The notes under the pieces: model-generated
Told to the model about the DNA's origin: nothing
Database searches by the model: none
The model's input: only the letters and a program-made list of their open reading frames with translations
DNA from: Scylla paramamosain
Taxonomy: Eukaryota; Arthropoda; Malacostraca; Decapoda; Portunidae
NCBI RefSeq assembly: GCF_035594125.1
Contig: NW_026973672.1
Location: forward strand, 1,050,001-1,114,000
DNA: 64,000 bases
Direction of reading: 5' to 3'
Shown: positions 35,187 to 46,972 of the stretch, in pieces
Layout of the letters: every line of letters begins with the position of its first letter
Numbering within the stretch: position 1 is the stretch's first letter
Translations under genes and position numbers: made by a program

Positions 35187-35702
35187 AGGGAGGGGAATCT
35201 CGTTCAATGTCTCTGAATGTAGTACTGAAGCAGTGCTCGGAAACAGGTTACGTAGACAAACACTGAACCAGCGAACCACTTCCGCTCTTCCAGAGTAGAG
35301 TGAATACTTGTGTAGCCATTTGTCTTGGGCACATATTTTTAATCGCTTTTCTTCTCCCATAAGGAATATTCTCAAAGACTATATATATAACTTGTCAGAT
35401 TCATGGGTCTCCTTTATCCAATACTGACGCAGAATCCTTGTTCAACTACCACTAGACTCATGAAAACACCCTTGAGCACACATAACAATGGTGTCTGCTA
35501 CAGCTTGTCAACACAAGACGCCGCAATGTTTGGATATGCTGTTTTCTTTTTCTCTGTGTTTTTCTGACCTATGACGATTCTACAGACACACTGCACTGCG
35601 CTGAAATTTTGACTGTAACCCCCATAAGCTTTGTTCCGTAACCTCATTTTCACCTATACAGTATGTAAATGTTTTCTTTTCCTTCAGTATCACGTATGCA
35701 GC

Positions 35703-35704
<2 letters not shown>

Positions 35705-35733
<29 letters not shown>
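35705..35733. repeat. (AC)n microsatellite
   Basis: Twenty-nine bases of AC. Confidence 0.92.
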
Positions 35734-35736
<3 letters not shown>

Positions 35737-35792
35737 CAGTGCAGTCGTTCGTCGCCGTTGTGTCTGTACGGGAGCCAAACACCTCTTGCTCT

Positions 35793-35998
35793 CTAGTCAC
35801 CTCGCACTGACTGATATAACTTGTAGTGCGATAGTTCCCTGTAGACACCCTGCCCCATATTTTGAAACACTTTACTCCCTCATCAGGACTGTTTTCAGTG
35901 TCTGTATAGAAACGAAACATTTCTCTAGTACTATGGTCACCTCCGACTGACTGACATAACTTGTAGTGCAATAGTTTCGAGTAGACACCCCGCCTCAG
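35793..35998. repeat. 138-bp spaced direct repeat containing a MITE-like end
   Basis: 35793-35855 and 35931-35995 share CACCTCSSACTGACTGAYAT, AACTTGTAGTGCRATAGTTY and GTAGACACCC. Between them 35854-35920 carries CCATATTTTGAAACACTTTA and ACTGTTTTCAG, an end fragment of the MITE-like family. Confidence 0.7.
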
Positions 35999-36149
35999 CT
36001 GGGTCACTGATAAGTTCGCAGCACCCCCTGATCTTGTGCCCAACGCCTCACTGGGAGTAATTACCGTTTTGGCAGGTGTCTACTGCCTCATCCTATTTAG
36101 TGAGCTCACTGACAGGCTGCTCACCCTCTTACGGTCAGCAAATCGGAAT

Positions 36150-36485
36150 ATACATAAAATTCCTAAGATTAGTAACCAATATAGAAAAACTAATGGTTCA
36201 AGCTTGACAAAGTTAGATTCAACAAGGAGATATGAAGAAACTGGTTCTCAGATACTGACAGATGATTGGAATGGAATCAGTACTCAGACTGTTGGCGCCG
36301 AGTCAAAATGAAGCTTTAAAAGATTATATACAACACGATCACTGACAGCCAGAAGTTTAGGAAAGTTTTTTGGAAAAGGATCATAGATGGATATAGATAA
36401 ATAAGTTATTATAAAGAGACTAAGAGACTGGTACGTGTAAGCTCTGTGTGGTTACAAACACCTGCTTACTCTTATATTCTGATGT
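36150..36485 (+). pseudogene. non-LTR retrotransposon relic, family 1 (RT C-terminus and 3' UTR)
   Basis: One frame reads NQYRKTNGSSLTKLDSTRRY, then a tryptophan in DDWNGIS and a stop at 36309. The order (SLTKL, D-W-N, then FK.R..K.....) resembles the extreme C-terminus of a LINE reverse transcriptase common in arthropods. After the stop, GATCATAGATGGATATAGAT, then GGTACGTGTAAGCTCTGTGT and CTTACTCTTATATTCTGATG plus TTCTTATC, looks like the 3' tail. Heavily decayed and not functional. Confidence 0.5.
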
Positions 36486-36489
36486 TCTT

Positions 36490-37185
36490 ATCAAGTAAAG
36501 CAGCTTTCAGAGTACACTGTGGACGGATAGGCGCCGAGTACCCGACCAGGGATGATCACAGAGGGAGATGACGCTCAATACACACACGTCACAAGACTGT
36601 CACTCCGGCACGGAAAAGGAAAGACAAAGTAGAGGTGCTGTCAGGATGAAGGACAGTAAAAGGGCATTATGGCAGGCAGTCTGTACTACACACTCTAATA
36701 ACGCAATGGTATGTGATGATTGAGTCCAGGGTTTTGCTTCAGTTTGGAACAACACACGTCACGTCGTCAGAATATTGTCCACAGCACTGCCAAATAATGC
36801 TGGCTGACTGATGGGACCAAAACAGTATGGCAAACTTACTATAACCTTGCCTTCTCCCTCGCCCGGGCAGATTCAGAGGAAATTAAGATGTACAGTGAGC
36901 AAAATTAAAACAGACGCACGTATATACGCCGCTCTGAAGCTTAACTGATGAAGGTACGAAAGTTTAGCAAGTACGGACTAGAAAGTTTAAAGTTTAACTG
37001 ATAGATGATGATAAGCTAAATGATGGAGATTGAGAAGCTTACAGTACTAAGTGACGATTGGAACATTTAACTAGTGGAGGCTGAGACTAAAATTAATACT
37101 TAACTAGTACTAATAATACAAGATAGCCAGAGATATTTACCGTTCAAGCTATGTTCACCTGCCTAACTATCTTTGCTGAGTCATC
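36490..37185. other. no gene seen
   Basis: Mixed AT-rich sequence. 36960-37110 carries loose AGTTTAACTGATR / AACTAGT phrases at 35-45 bp spacing, a weak degenerate repeat. Confidence 0.4.
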
Positions 37186-37187
37186 AG

Positions 37188-37315
37188 GGAGCTTTAAATG
37201 AAGCTTAGACAAATTTATGGATGTAGATTACAGATTTAAATTAGGTAGGCATGTTTAATACAGAGACTGCCACGTGTTAGGCTAGTCAGGTTATGTTATG
37301 TTAGGTTAGGTTAGG
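37188..37315 (+). mobile_element. non-LTR family 1 tail abutting (TTAGG)3
   Basis: AAGCTTAGACAAATTTATGG, then ATG, TAGATTACAG and ACAGAGACTGCCACGTGTTA with GGC, matches the C-terminal codons (FMDGD-like) and start of the family 1 3' UTR. The usual GATGGCTTCTTGCAG tail is missing. Instead the sequence goes to TTATGTTATG and three perfect TTAGG units (37301-37315), the arthropod telomere repeat. Confidence 0.5.
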
Positions 37316-37711
37316 CCTTTTTTATAGTTTCCCTTATTTTCTTTTGTTCTTACGTACCTCGATTACACCCGCTTGTTTTATCGTAATGGTGAACGCAGCT
37401 TTAACACACAAAACGAGTGAAACGTGTTAGTTATTCATGCCTTCAGCAACAGAGTATTCGTGTTTCTCAAAGAGTAGCGAGTCACGTGATGAGTACAAGG
37501 GTAATTTCGCATGCAAGACTCCCTCCCTCCATCCTCTCCGTGTGCTCTCAATGGTCGCTAATTGCTGGGTATCCCTAACAGTGCGTAGCAAAGAGAATTT
37601 CACGGCGTGTTTTACTGCGTTTTAAATCAACTATCTCGTAATTGTAATGCTCCGAACCTTGAGCAGCGAATGTGCGTGTTGTTATTATTCTGTTCCTGCT
37701 TCCTGAGATCC

Positions 37712-38311
37712 CGCCCCGACCCGCCCCGCATTGCTCCGTGGACCATATTCTGAAACATTTCTGCCCCGACCCGCCCCGCATTGCTCCGTGGACCATATTC
37801 TGAAACATTTCTGCCCCGACCCGCCCCGCATTGCTCCGTGGAACATATTCTGAAACATTTCTGCCCCGACCCGCCCCGCATTGCTCCGTGGAACATATTC
37901 TGAAACATTTCTGCCCCGACCCGCCCCGCATTGCTCCGTGGACCATATTCTGAAACATTTCTGCCCCGACCCGCCCCGCATTGCTCCGTGGAACATATTC
38001 TGAAACATTTCTGCCCCGACCCGCCCCGCATTGCTCCGTGGAACATATTCTGAAACATTTCTGCCCCGACCCGCCCCGCATTGCTCCGTGGAACATATTC
38101 TGAAACATTTCTGCCCCGACCCGCCCCGCATTGCTCCGTGGACCATATTCTGAAACATTTCTGCCCCGACCCGCCCCGCATTGCTCCGTGGAACATATTC
38201 TGAAACATTTCTGCCCCGACCCGCCCCGCATTGCTCCGTGGAACATATTCTGAAACATTTCTGCCCCGACCCGCCCCGCATTGCTCCGTGGAACATATTC
38301 TGAAACATTTC
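37712..38311. repeat. 50-bp minisatellite, 12 nearly identical copies
   Basis: Twelve units with exact 50-bp spacing (ATTGCTCCGTGG at 37729, 37779 and so on to 38279). Each unit is CCCGACCCGCCCCGCATTGC, TCCGTGGA, a variable C or A, and CATATTCTGAAACATTTCTG. The only variable position reads C C A A C A A A C A A A, which suggests four-unit (200-bp) blocks duplicated together. The second half of the unit is the MITE-like left end; the first half is a GC-rich flank. The unit has no stop in any minus-strand frame, giving three overlapping ORFs of over 240 codons that are artefacts: the unit is not a multiple of three and no gene context exists. Confidence 0.97.
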
Positions 38312-38565
38312 TGCGCTGTATCTCCACTGCTTTGAAAAGACTCCAGGTGAAGTGGCACGGGTTTTTAATGATGTTTTTACGAATCTATTGAAAAATTGAC
38401 AATATTTCAACATTATTAACAGGGGAAACGCTCTTGAAAATCCGGCTAATCATCTCTGTGGCTTTTACAAACAGTCGTGGTGAAGTTACACGTGTTTGTG
38501 AGGGTGTTTTCACGATTCTAGTGAGAGATTAACAGGATTTCTACATTTTTCAACATCATGAAAAA
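38290..38565 (+). mobile_element. MITE-like element, copy 6, donor of the minisatellite end
   Basis: Starts within the last minisatellite unit (CATATTCTGAAACATTTCTG), continues CACTGCTTTGAAAAGACTCC and GGCACGGGTTTTTAATGATG. The right part has ATTATTAACAGGGGAAACGC, then GGCTAATCATCTCTGTGGC. A second, partial interior follows (GTTACACGTGTTTGTGAGGG, TCTAGTGAGAGATTAACAGG), so the element is itself partly duplicated. Confidence 0.75.
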
Positions 38566-39951
38566 ATAGATAAAATAAAAATATAAAATTAGCAATTTCT
38601 GTTTATTCTTTCTTTCCCTATTTACTTAATCTTTATATTTTCGTCTTCACTGTACGTCTTCCTCTGATTCAATAAGGTGAAACAGAAGCTGGAATCCAAG
38701 TGTCAGGGGTCGGTGCCGGGCAAGAGTCCAGGTTATATATATGCATTGTATCCACTGCATATGCTGTTATTCCTTACAACTCCGCTTCAAGTTCATCTCT
38801 CCATTTCACTCACTGTGTTCACCTCCACCTCTCCATTTCACTCCCCGTCTACCTCCACCTCCCTATTTCACTACCTGTCTTCTTTATATCTCAATTTCAC
38901 AACCTGTTTTCTCCTCCACCTCTCCATATCATTCACTTCTGCACCTCCATCTCTAAATTTTACTCTGTCTTCACCTCAACCTCCTTCCTTCAATAGCAAA
39001 TCTTGTTTGTTATATCAGACAACTACACACTCGTCAGAATTCAGTAAATCCCTCAAGGGCACAATGGTGGGTTTATATCATTCAGAATTTCGGTCCACCT
39101 CGCGTCATGACATATACGAGACAGTGCGTGTTAATGGAAGCTGCTCAGAATTAAGTGGGTGTTTTTGTATTTAAGTGGCCATTGTCTTTATGGTTGTAGT
39201 GGCAGATTAACAGGATTTCTACTTTATTAACGAGGAAGTACAAGCAAATTAAGCGCTAGAATACGTGAGCGTTTGTTTTACCTATTTTATAACCTTAAAT
39301 AGGAATGTTTTGCCCAAGTATGTATTTTCTACCTAAGTGGATATTTTTTCATGTAAGTGGGCAGCTAATTTCATCTAAGTGGGCATTTCTTAACTTAGAT
39401 TAGGTATTTTTAAACCTTTATAGCCCCTCCTACATAATGAATTAATAGATTGTTCTTTCATGGCCCCCTACCAAAAGGAAAAATAAATAAATAAATAAAT
39501 AAAAACTGAAAATTCAATGGCAGATACATCACAACCCAGGGCAGTGTCAGTGATCGGAGCATCGCATCCCGGAGCCGCCACCAACCAGCTTTTGATGTCA
39601 GTACGAGTCGCTTTTGTATATTAAAATAGCGAGGCTTTGCAGAGCGGCTCCATTAATGTTATATACAGGGTAATCGTACTGCACACACCGCTAATGCCGC
39701 TATTACTGAGAGCCAAGGTGAGCCTGGAGCGGGGTGTAATTCTACTGTAGTACGTGCACGCCCCGCCCTCCCGCCCTGCCGTCGAGTCATTCAGGAGTTT
39801 TCTTGTATTTACCAAAGGGCAGCAGTTTGGCTCCTTCCGTGAGTCGTCAGCGTGTGTGAGTCAGGACAGTATATCGGGCGTACAATTTAGGTTTTAAAAG
39901 CATCCCATCATTGTGAATTACCTTAACTTGAAAGCTTGAGGATATTGAAAC

Positions 39952-39954
<3 letters not shown>
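38566..39954. other. no gene seen; one MITE-like fragment and one possible LINE tail
   Basis: 39180-39240 has GGTTGTAGTGGCAGATTAAC, AGGATTTCTAC and TTATTAACGAGG from the MITE-like interior. 39410-39500 has CCTTTATAGCCCCTCCTACA and an (AAAT)n tail that may be a family 2 LINE tail. 39290-39420 repeats TAAGTGGGCA/TAAGTGGATA phrases. 38760-38990 repeats CACCTCCACCTCTCCATTTC phrases about 35-60 bp apart. No exon supported. Confidence 0.5.

Positions 39955-40016
<62 letters not shown>
39955..40016. repeat. (CT)31 microsatellite
   Basis: Sixty-two bases of perfect CT. Confidence 0.97.
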
Positions 40017-40018
<2 letters not shown>

Positions 40019-40123
40019 ACGCGTATACTGTATTATGATAATACACTGTTAACAGGCTGAAGGCAACATGATTAGCCTCGCCTATCTTAATGCTTAACTC
40101 AGTAACATCCCGCCCACCCCTCC

Positions 40124-40375
<252 letters not shown>

Positions 40376-40589
40376 AGTCTCCCCCTCGTCTGGCTAAACA
40401 CGGCCTCGCCAGCGACCTCTTCATTTCATGCCAGGTGATTAAAAATTTACACTTGGCCTCCTTTGTCTCTCAGCGCGAGGGACAAAAGCGTAGTATTAAT
40501 AAGATATTTTAATCGATACACGCCTGCTGTGATCTTTTGTCCGTCACCCAGGCTCATATTCTTCACCACGGCGGCCGCTCATTACCTCT

Positions 40590-40925
40590 GTGTCAAATTC
40601 AAAGGCAGCAGAGATTATTCAGTCGGTTTTCAAGCGAATTTTTGCTTAACTATCACTGCAATCATGAAATCAGCATTGAAAACCTGTATCGCTTCCAATA
40701 GCGCCAGTTGAGAGTAGTCCAGGTAAGACACCAACATTTTGAGAATAAGGACCCTCATTTGTCACTAATAGTAGTATTTTTAAAACGCTTTGTTCTCCCA
40801 CAAGGATTATTTTCAAAGGACACAGATATTATTCGTCCTGTTCTCGTGGAAGTGACCAATTTTTTTAGAATAAGCACCTCTTCAAAGTAGTGGAGGTGCA
40901 GCGCGGAAGTGTTTCAGAATACGGT
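40590..40925 (-). mobile_element. MITE-like element, copy 8, internally multiplied
   Basis: TTCAAAGGCAGCAGAGATTA, CGGTTTTCAAGCGAATTTT, then a second start at AACGCTTTGTTCTCCCACAA with TTTTCAAAGGACACAGATAT. It finishes GCGGAAGTGTTTCAGAATAC, the family left end in reverse. Confidence 0.7.
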
Positions 40926-41039
40926 GGACAGTCTGGCTGCAGGAGTGGCGTAATTCAGCACGCGGTTATTGCATCAGGAGTGTGGCAGCTGACGGGACAC
41001 ACTGACCCTAACGAGACCTGCACTGGCTGGCTGACACTG

Positions 41040-41250
41040 CGCTATGATCCTTAACTGTAATTAATGGCGCGGCGTGTGTGAAGTGTGGCGTGGCACTGGC
41101 CAGGTACTGGTGTGAGATGAGGTGCGGCAAGATGCAGGTGTAAGATGACGTGTGGTACTGGGATAAGCTGTGGTACTGGTTACTGGGGTGGTATACTGGT
41201 TTAACACTATTTTGGTTTGACACTATTTTGAGGTGCAGCGTGGCACTAAT
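41040..41250. repeat. degenerate GGTACTGG-type minisatellite
   Basis: GGTACTGG, GTGGTACTGG and GTGTGGCGTGGCACTGG phrases recur irregularly over about 200 bp. Confidence 0.45.
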
Positions 41251-41665
41251 ACCGTTTTCCAGTCTAACTATTAAGGTAGAACCAAACTCAGCCCTGTTTA
41301 TTCCCCTTAAAAATCCAGGATCGGTGCAGTACATTCCTTTCATGTCACAGCCTCGGCATCCCTTTTTTTCAAGCTGTCACCTGCGACCCTCGAAGGACGC
41401 GTCAACATTCACTTATTCCTCCTCATTCCCAACTCCATTCCCTTCCTCATACCCTTTTCATCCCCCTTTCCTAGTCTTCCTTTTGCTCATACCCTCTCAC
41501 TCTCTCCCTCATTCTCTTTTTCTCTCGCTACCTGGCAGCTGAAAATTCTCCATAAAAAGCCACAAACTTCAGTAAAACGTGAAAAAACAGAGCTCGTGTT
41601 TATTTGCTCGGTTTCCTTTGGCTGGCTGGCTTTGGTGGCCGCCTCGGTGAGGACAAAAGACTTGT

Positions 41666-41810
41666 ATTCAGAGAGGCTTTGCTCTCTCACCACTATTTTC
41701 AAATGCCACTAAGATGATCAACTGGGTTCTCATGAGTGTTTCTCCTATTAACAATGTAGAAATCTTGTTAATATGTCAGTAGAACCACAAAAACACCCTT
41801 AAAACCCGTG
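41666..41810 (-). mobile_element. MITE-like element, copy 9 (single interior)
   Basis: GCTTTGCTCTCTCACCACTA, then TTTTCAAATGCCAC, GGGTTCTCATGAGTGTTTCT, ATTAACAATGTAGAAATCTT and CAGTAGAACCACAAAAACAC. The distal (left) end is missing. Confidence 0.7.
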
Positions 41811-42302
41811 TCACAGTATCATCCCATCACCCATATATTTCACTATTTATTCCTTCCTATCACTCCTTACTCTTTAAACTTCGCCCCCTCCCCCCCGCCT
41901 TCCGTTCTACCTTCCTGCCCCAACACATCCTGTCACACATAGCCTTCCCTCCTCCTCTCCTCATCCTCTTCTTATCCTCCTTAATCCTGCGTCTCTTCTT
42001 CCCTCCTATCCCTATTACTTTTTCACCCTCTCCTCCATTCCTTATCCCATCTTCTCCCTTCTCGCGTCCTCTCCCTTAACCTAATTCCCCCTCTTCCTCT
42101 TTCTCCGTCCCAAACTGATCGCGTCACGAATAGAAAAGCGCAAAGGATGAAAAAGATACAGTTTCCTTCTGGCTTTATCAATCAGGCTTTTTCTCCGTGT
42201 CTCCTCTCTGGCTCTCACTCTCCCGTTCGTTCGCTGTCTCGCTTGCTCGCCATCTCTCTCGCTCGTTCCCTTTCTCTCTCTCGTTCGCTCTTGTTCGCTC
42301 GT
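41811..42302. other. no gene seen; pyrimidine-rich
   Basis: C/T-rich sequence (CCTCCT, TTCCCTC) leading into a (CT)n run; TCGCTCGTTC phrases near 42230-42300 are degenerate. Confidence 0.5.
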
Positions 42303-42304
42303 TC

Positions 42305-42378
<74 letters not shown>
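42303..42378. repeat. (CT)n microsatellite
   Basis: CT run with one G interruption near its left end. Confidence 0.96.
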
Positions 42379-42381
<3 letters not shown>

Positions 42382-42559
42382 CCCCACTACCATCACCACC
42401 ACCACCACCATCCTCCCCGTGTGCCTGCCTGGAGCCTCTATCGCTATATTGCATCACGAAGGAGGTGTGTGGAGTAAGAAGAGGCTGTGTCACCGGCGAT
42501 TGATGTACCGAACATTAATAAAGGCGAGGCAGGACCAGACTGATTTGGCTGCGAGATGG

Positions 42560-43150
42560 ATCGTGGCTGCTTGAACAAGAAGACGAGTAGAAGCCACGAG
42601 GCAGGAAAGGACGGGAGGTGGGGGGAGGAGGGGAAGGAGAGAGACGGGAGGGATAGGAATGGACTGAATGAAGGGAATGGAGCAGGGAAGAGAGAGGCAG
42701 AATAATGAAGGAAGAAGGGATGCAGGAGAAGGAAGGAGTGAAGGAAAGGGAGAAAAGAGGAGGGAGATGGGATGAGAATGGAAGAAGAGAAAGGAGATAG
42801 GATGAACAGTGAAAGAGAAGAGAGGGAAAGACAGGGAGGAGGAAGAGGAGAAGGAAGAAGAGGGAAATTTAAGGAAAGACAGAGGACCAAGCAGAGAGGA
42901 AATAAATTGAAACAGGCAAGGAATAGCAGGATGAGGAGTAGGAGGAGGAAGAAGAGAAGGAAGAAGAGGAAGAATTAAGGAAAGAGAGAGGAAGAAGCAG
43001 AGAGTGATGGATAAGGGAAGAGATGAGAGCAATAGACAGGGATACGTGAGGAGGAGGAGGAGGAGGAGGAGGAGGAGGAGGAGGAGGAGGAGGAGGAGGA
43101 GGATGAGGAGGAGGAGGAGGAGGAGGAGGAGGAGGAGGAGGAAGAGGAGG
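42560..43150. repeat. purine tract ending in (AGG)n
   Basis: About 480 bp of GGAGAAG/GGAAGAG sequence, then AGG triplets at 43049-43149 with one GAT interruption. Confidence 0.88.
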
Positions 43151-43286
43151 CAGATGAAAGATGAACAGGTGAGTAATGAAGGGCATGAATAGTTGAGTGA
43201 AATATGAGCTGCCTTGAGCTATACATCTGTGTCTTGTGAGCGATCGCACCAAACACTTACTAAGGCTGCGCGGGTGGTGGTGCTTG

Positions 43287-43557
43287 TGTCCGTCCGTCTG
43301 TCTCTCTGTTTAGCTGTCTGTCTTTCTGTTCGTCTATTAATCTACATTATCTTTCTATCTATTTACCAATCTATCTATGTCTGTTTGTCTTTATATGTTA
43401 ATTAATCTATCTATCTACCTACTTAGCTGTCTGTCCGTCTATTTGTATGTCTCTATCAATCTATCTATCTTATTTATTTGTCTGTACGTCTATCTATCTG
43501 TCTGTCTATCTATTTGTGTCTCTCTGTTTATCTGTCTATCTATCTATCTATCTATCT

Positions 43558-43639
<82 letters not shown>
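43287..43639. repeat. degenerate (TCTG/TCTA)n tract ending in (GA)n
   Basis: Decayed TCTG, TCTA and TTTG tetranucleotides to 43560 joined to a perfect (GA)39. This is the same kind of composite as 13812-14066, but with GA instead of CT. Confidence 0.93.
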
Positions 43640-43644
<5 letters not shown>

Positions 43645-43792
43645 TAAATTACTTCAACACGGGCAAGCCAAGAAGCCTGCAATATTTAACCTTCATTCAC
43701 TATACGCAGTAGAGAGCAAAGAAAAAAATTGCCTTTCAGAAATTCAGAAATAAGTTTTGCTTCATGAATATTACCTATTTTTAGGACGTGCT

Positions 43793-43793
<1 letters not shown>

Positions 43794-43843
<50 letters not shown>

Positions 43844-43881
43844 CTCAGGGTCCATTTCTGTGTAAAGCGTTCCTACCTACC

Positions 43882-43921
<40 letters not shown>
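43794..43921. repeat. two (AC)n microsatellites
   Basis: (CA)24 at 43794-43841 and (CA)19 at 43884-43921. Confidence 0.95.
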
Positions 43922-43922
<1 letters not shown>

Positions 43923-44276
43923 GCTTTTTCCCCCGTCACTAAATAGCAGACTGCCTTCATTCAGCTGACAAAACTGTCTTCGCCCGGTAAAAGTCGCTCT
44001 TAACACCGTAATAGCGAGATTCTTTGCTCTGCTTACATTAAAGCGACACAGCCACCACCCAATAGCGCCCATCTGCCGCCTTTCACTTGGACTGGCATTT
44101 CTTTCCACTCATATATCAAACACTCGGAGGGGAGGGACAGTGGCTGGGAGTGGCAGGGGAGTGGCTGAGAGAACGGGCGAAAATCCCTTGATTATGGCTG
44201 GAAATTTTTGCCCTTTAATATTCCCGGCGGTGGATGTCAGTGCGTATAGTGGCGATTAATTAGTCACCGCCACGGC

Positions 44277-44319
44277 TACCACCACCACCACCACCACCAC
44301 CACCACCACCACCACCACT
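44277..44319. repeat. (ACC)n microsatellite
   Basis: About fourteen ACC triplets. Confidence 0.95.
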
Positions 44320-44394
44320 AGGGCACTAGGGAGGGTCTCTTTCTTTTTGTTTGCTTTATCTTCTTTACGTAGCGAGATGCAGATACGGGAGCAA

Positions 44395-44589
44395 TGGTGG
44401 ATGGGTGGATGCATGGGTGGGTGGGTGGGTAAGTAGACTGGTAGGTGGTTACATAAATAGATAGAGTGATTGATCGACTGAATGAGATAAAAAGATAAAT
44501 AGGTAGATAGATAGATAGATAAATAGAAAGATAGATAGATAGATAGATAGAATGACTGATTGATAAACAGATATAAAGTGGGATAGATG

Positions 44590-44651
<62 letters not shown>

Positions 44652-44665
44652 CAGACAGATAAACA
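44395..44665. repeat. (GGGT)n / (GATA)n tetranucleotide tract
   Basis: GGGT/GGAT units to 44440, then imperfect GATA. A perfect (GATA)15-16 core sits near 44588-44650, tapering into GACA. Confidence 0.94.
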
Positions 44666-44734
44666 GATTAATCAAGAAACAGAAAGCGACAGACACACAA
44701 ATATTATCTCCATATACAGAACGAAACAGACTGT

Positions 44735-44780
44735 TACTACCACCACTACTACCACTACTACTACTACTACTACCACTGCT
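44735..44780. repeat. (ACT/ACC)n microsatellite
   Basis: About fourteen ACT or ACC triplets. Confidence 0.9.
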
Positions 44781-44939
44781 GTCTCTATGGCTATCTACGA
44801 CCGTCACCTTTTGCACCCCCTCAAAAAAGGTAATTTCCCCTGCCTGTTAACCCTCTGACCTGCTAGTTTCCTTCCACATTCCCAAGTTTCCCTTCTATTC
44901 CCCTCGATTTCCCAGCGTCACTTCAACCACTGAGGAACT

Positions 44940-46095
44940 TTGCTATCCTGCTCGTCCTCTTTCCTTTCCTTCACTTCTTCACCGTTAAGGCGCCTTCACG
45001 TATCTTTTTTTTTTCCTTCCTTTTTCTGTTTCCCTTTCAGTTCGTCTTCATTCTCGTCTTTTTCCCTCTTATTCCTTTTCGTCTTTCCCTTATTTCTTCT
45101 CCGCTTTTTCGCTTATCTTCCTCTGTCTTTCCTTTTCCTAATCTTTATGTGCTTGGTGATCAATCTTGCCCTTCCCTTTTCCTTGTTTTCTTCAATAATA
45201 TCCTTCCGTCATTTTCCTTTTTCTTAATTTCTCTAAGTATTTTGTATTTTACATTGCTGTCCATTCTTTTCTTTCTCTTTTTCTTTTTTCTTCTATTATT
45301 TTCTCTTTATTCCTTCTTTCTTCTACACTTCTATCCTTTCCTTCTTTCCTCTCCTTCTCTCCTTCCTTTCTTTTCCTTCGTTTCTCTGCCAGCAAGGCGT
45401 ATTTTCCAGTTTTCCTTCCTTTTCATATTTTATTCGTTCAATCTCAGTTCCATTCCTCCATTTCTCGTCTTTTCTTTCATCTTTTTCTGTGTTCGATTTT
45501 TGATTCTCATTTCTGGTTCGCTTTCTCTTCGTTTCTCTTCTCTTTATCATTATTTGTCTTTCCCTTCTTTTACTTTCTACATCTCTTTTACTTCCTTCAC
45601 TTCATTGTTTGTTTCTCTTTTCCTGCTTTTCTGTCTTTGATATTTCACATTGCCAGTTATGCATCATTTCCTTTCTCTTGTCTTTTTATTGTGTTTTTCT
45701 TTTTTTTCTTTTGTTTTCTTATTCCTTCCACATTCCTTCCGTCTCTCTCTCTGTTTCTCCTTTAACTTTTTTTTTTCCTGCCTTCCTTTTCTGCTTTTCT
45801 CTCCTTGACATTTCACACTGTCAGTTACTTCTCGTTTTCTTCTCCCTTCCCTTCTCTGTTTTCTTTATTTTTTCTTTCATTTCTTATTCCTTCTTCATCC
45901 CTTTCATTTCCCTCCATCTCCCCTTTTTCTTTCTTTTATTTTTGTCTTACTTTTTGTTCTTTTTTTTCATTCATTTCTAACTCTTCTGTTTCTTTTCTCT
46001 CTCCCTTCCTTCCTTTGTTTTCCTTCCCTTTCCTTTTGTCTTCTTTATATTTTCTTTCGTCTTTGTCTCTATGTTTTCGGCTTTACTCGTGCACA
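44940..46095. repeat. pyrimidine-biased tract hiding a 168-bp tandem repeat
   Basis: T/C-dominated. CTGCTTTTCTGTCTTTGATA, then TTTCACATTGCCAGTTA (45623), pairs with CTGCTTTTCTCTCCTTGACA, then TTTCACACTGTCAGTTA (45791), 168 bp apart. A weaker TATTTTACATTGCTGTCC lies at about 45246. ORFs here are Phe/Ser/Leu artefacts. Confidence 0.75.
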
Positions 46096-46117
46096 CAGTA
46101 ATGGAGAACATGGAAGA

Positions 46118-46170
46118 CGAGGAGGAGGAGGAGGAGGAGGAGGAGGAGGAGGAGGAGGAGGAGGAGGAGG
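46118..46170. repeat. (GGA)n microsatellite
   Basis: Fifty-three bases of GGA triplets. Confidence 0.96.
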
Positions 46171-46965
46171 CTTATTCTCACTTATTTTTTCCTATCCACA
46201 GCCAATCTCACTGTATTAATCTCTCAACTCAATCTTACTTTCCATTAAACTCATTCACGCTTACCCTCACTCTCTCACTCACTCAAATTTAGCTTAATTC
46301 AACTCACACGCTCATGATATTGCGGATCCTTTGTTTTAAAACGCGGATTCGAATAGTAATGCGGATATCCGATATATCACTAACACAAACACACACACAC
46401 ACACACATAACCGTTCATTTCCCACCCAGCGCAGTACACATTAACGCACCTTTACATAATAATGCATTCCTACGTCACACAACATACTATTCACAACAGT
46501 AACTAATAAGCTCTCGACTCCCAGGAATACTGTCAACAATTTGCTTTCTCCTTCATTAACAAAATGCTATGGTGTAAGTTTATCCTACAATTTTCATCGA
46601 CATCACTGACACGAAAAGGAATGGTCAGGTAAAATCATCTAAGCTTTCCCGCATGAGGTAATAAATGTCACAGTCATTAGCATTTCAAAGGTTAAGCGCA
46701 AGGGTTTTAAATATTCATTGTTTGGTGACCCTCTGGTATCAATTAACAGTACATTTCTGAGGTTCTTCGATGACATTTGTTAGTCAGTGTATGTACATCA
46801 TTTTGTATATATATATATATATATTTTTTTTTCATCTACTGTATAGGAAAGAAATACTTATTCATTTACTTCTGTTATATGAGTAAGCCGAAGGCAAAAA
46901 TATTAGGCATTATAAGGACATAATTTCTAACATGCACCTTTCTACCATCTAACGTCCCAGACACA
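46171..46965. other. no gene seen; short (AC)n and (TA)n
   Basis: Contains (AC)11 near 46387-46408 and (TA)9 near 46805-46824. Otherwise AT-rich unassigned sequence. Confidence 0.5.
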
Positions 46966-46972
46966 AATGCAT

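Noticed and set aside
37575..38413. Three overlapping minus-strand ORFs of 242-250 codons with 50-residue periodicity
   Set aside because: They are three frames of the 50-bp minisatellite, which happens to lack stops. All three frames are equally open, the flanks are non-coding and no start or splice context exists.
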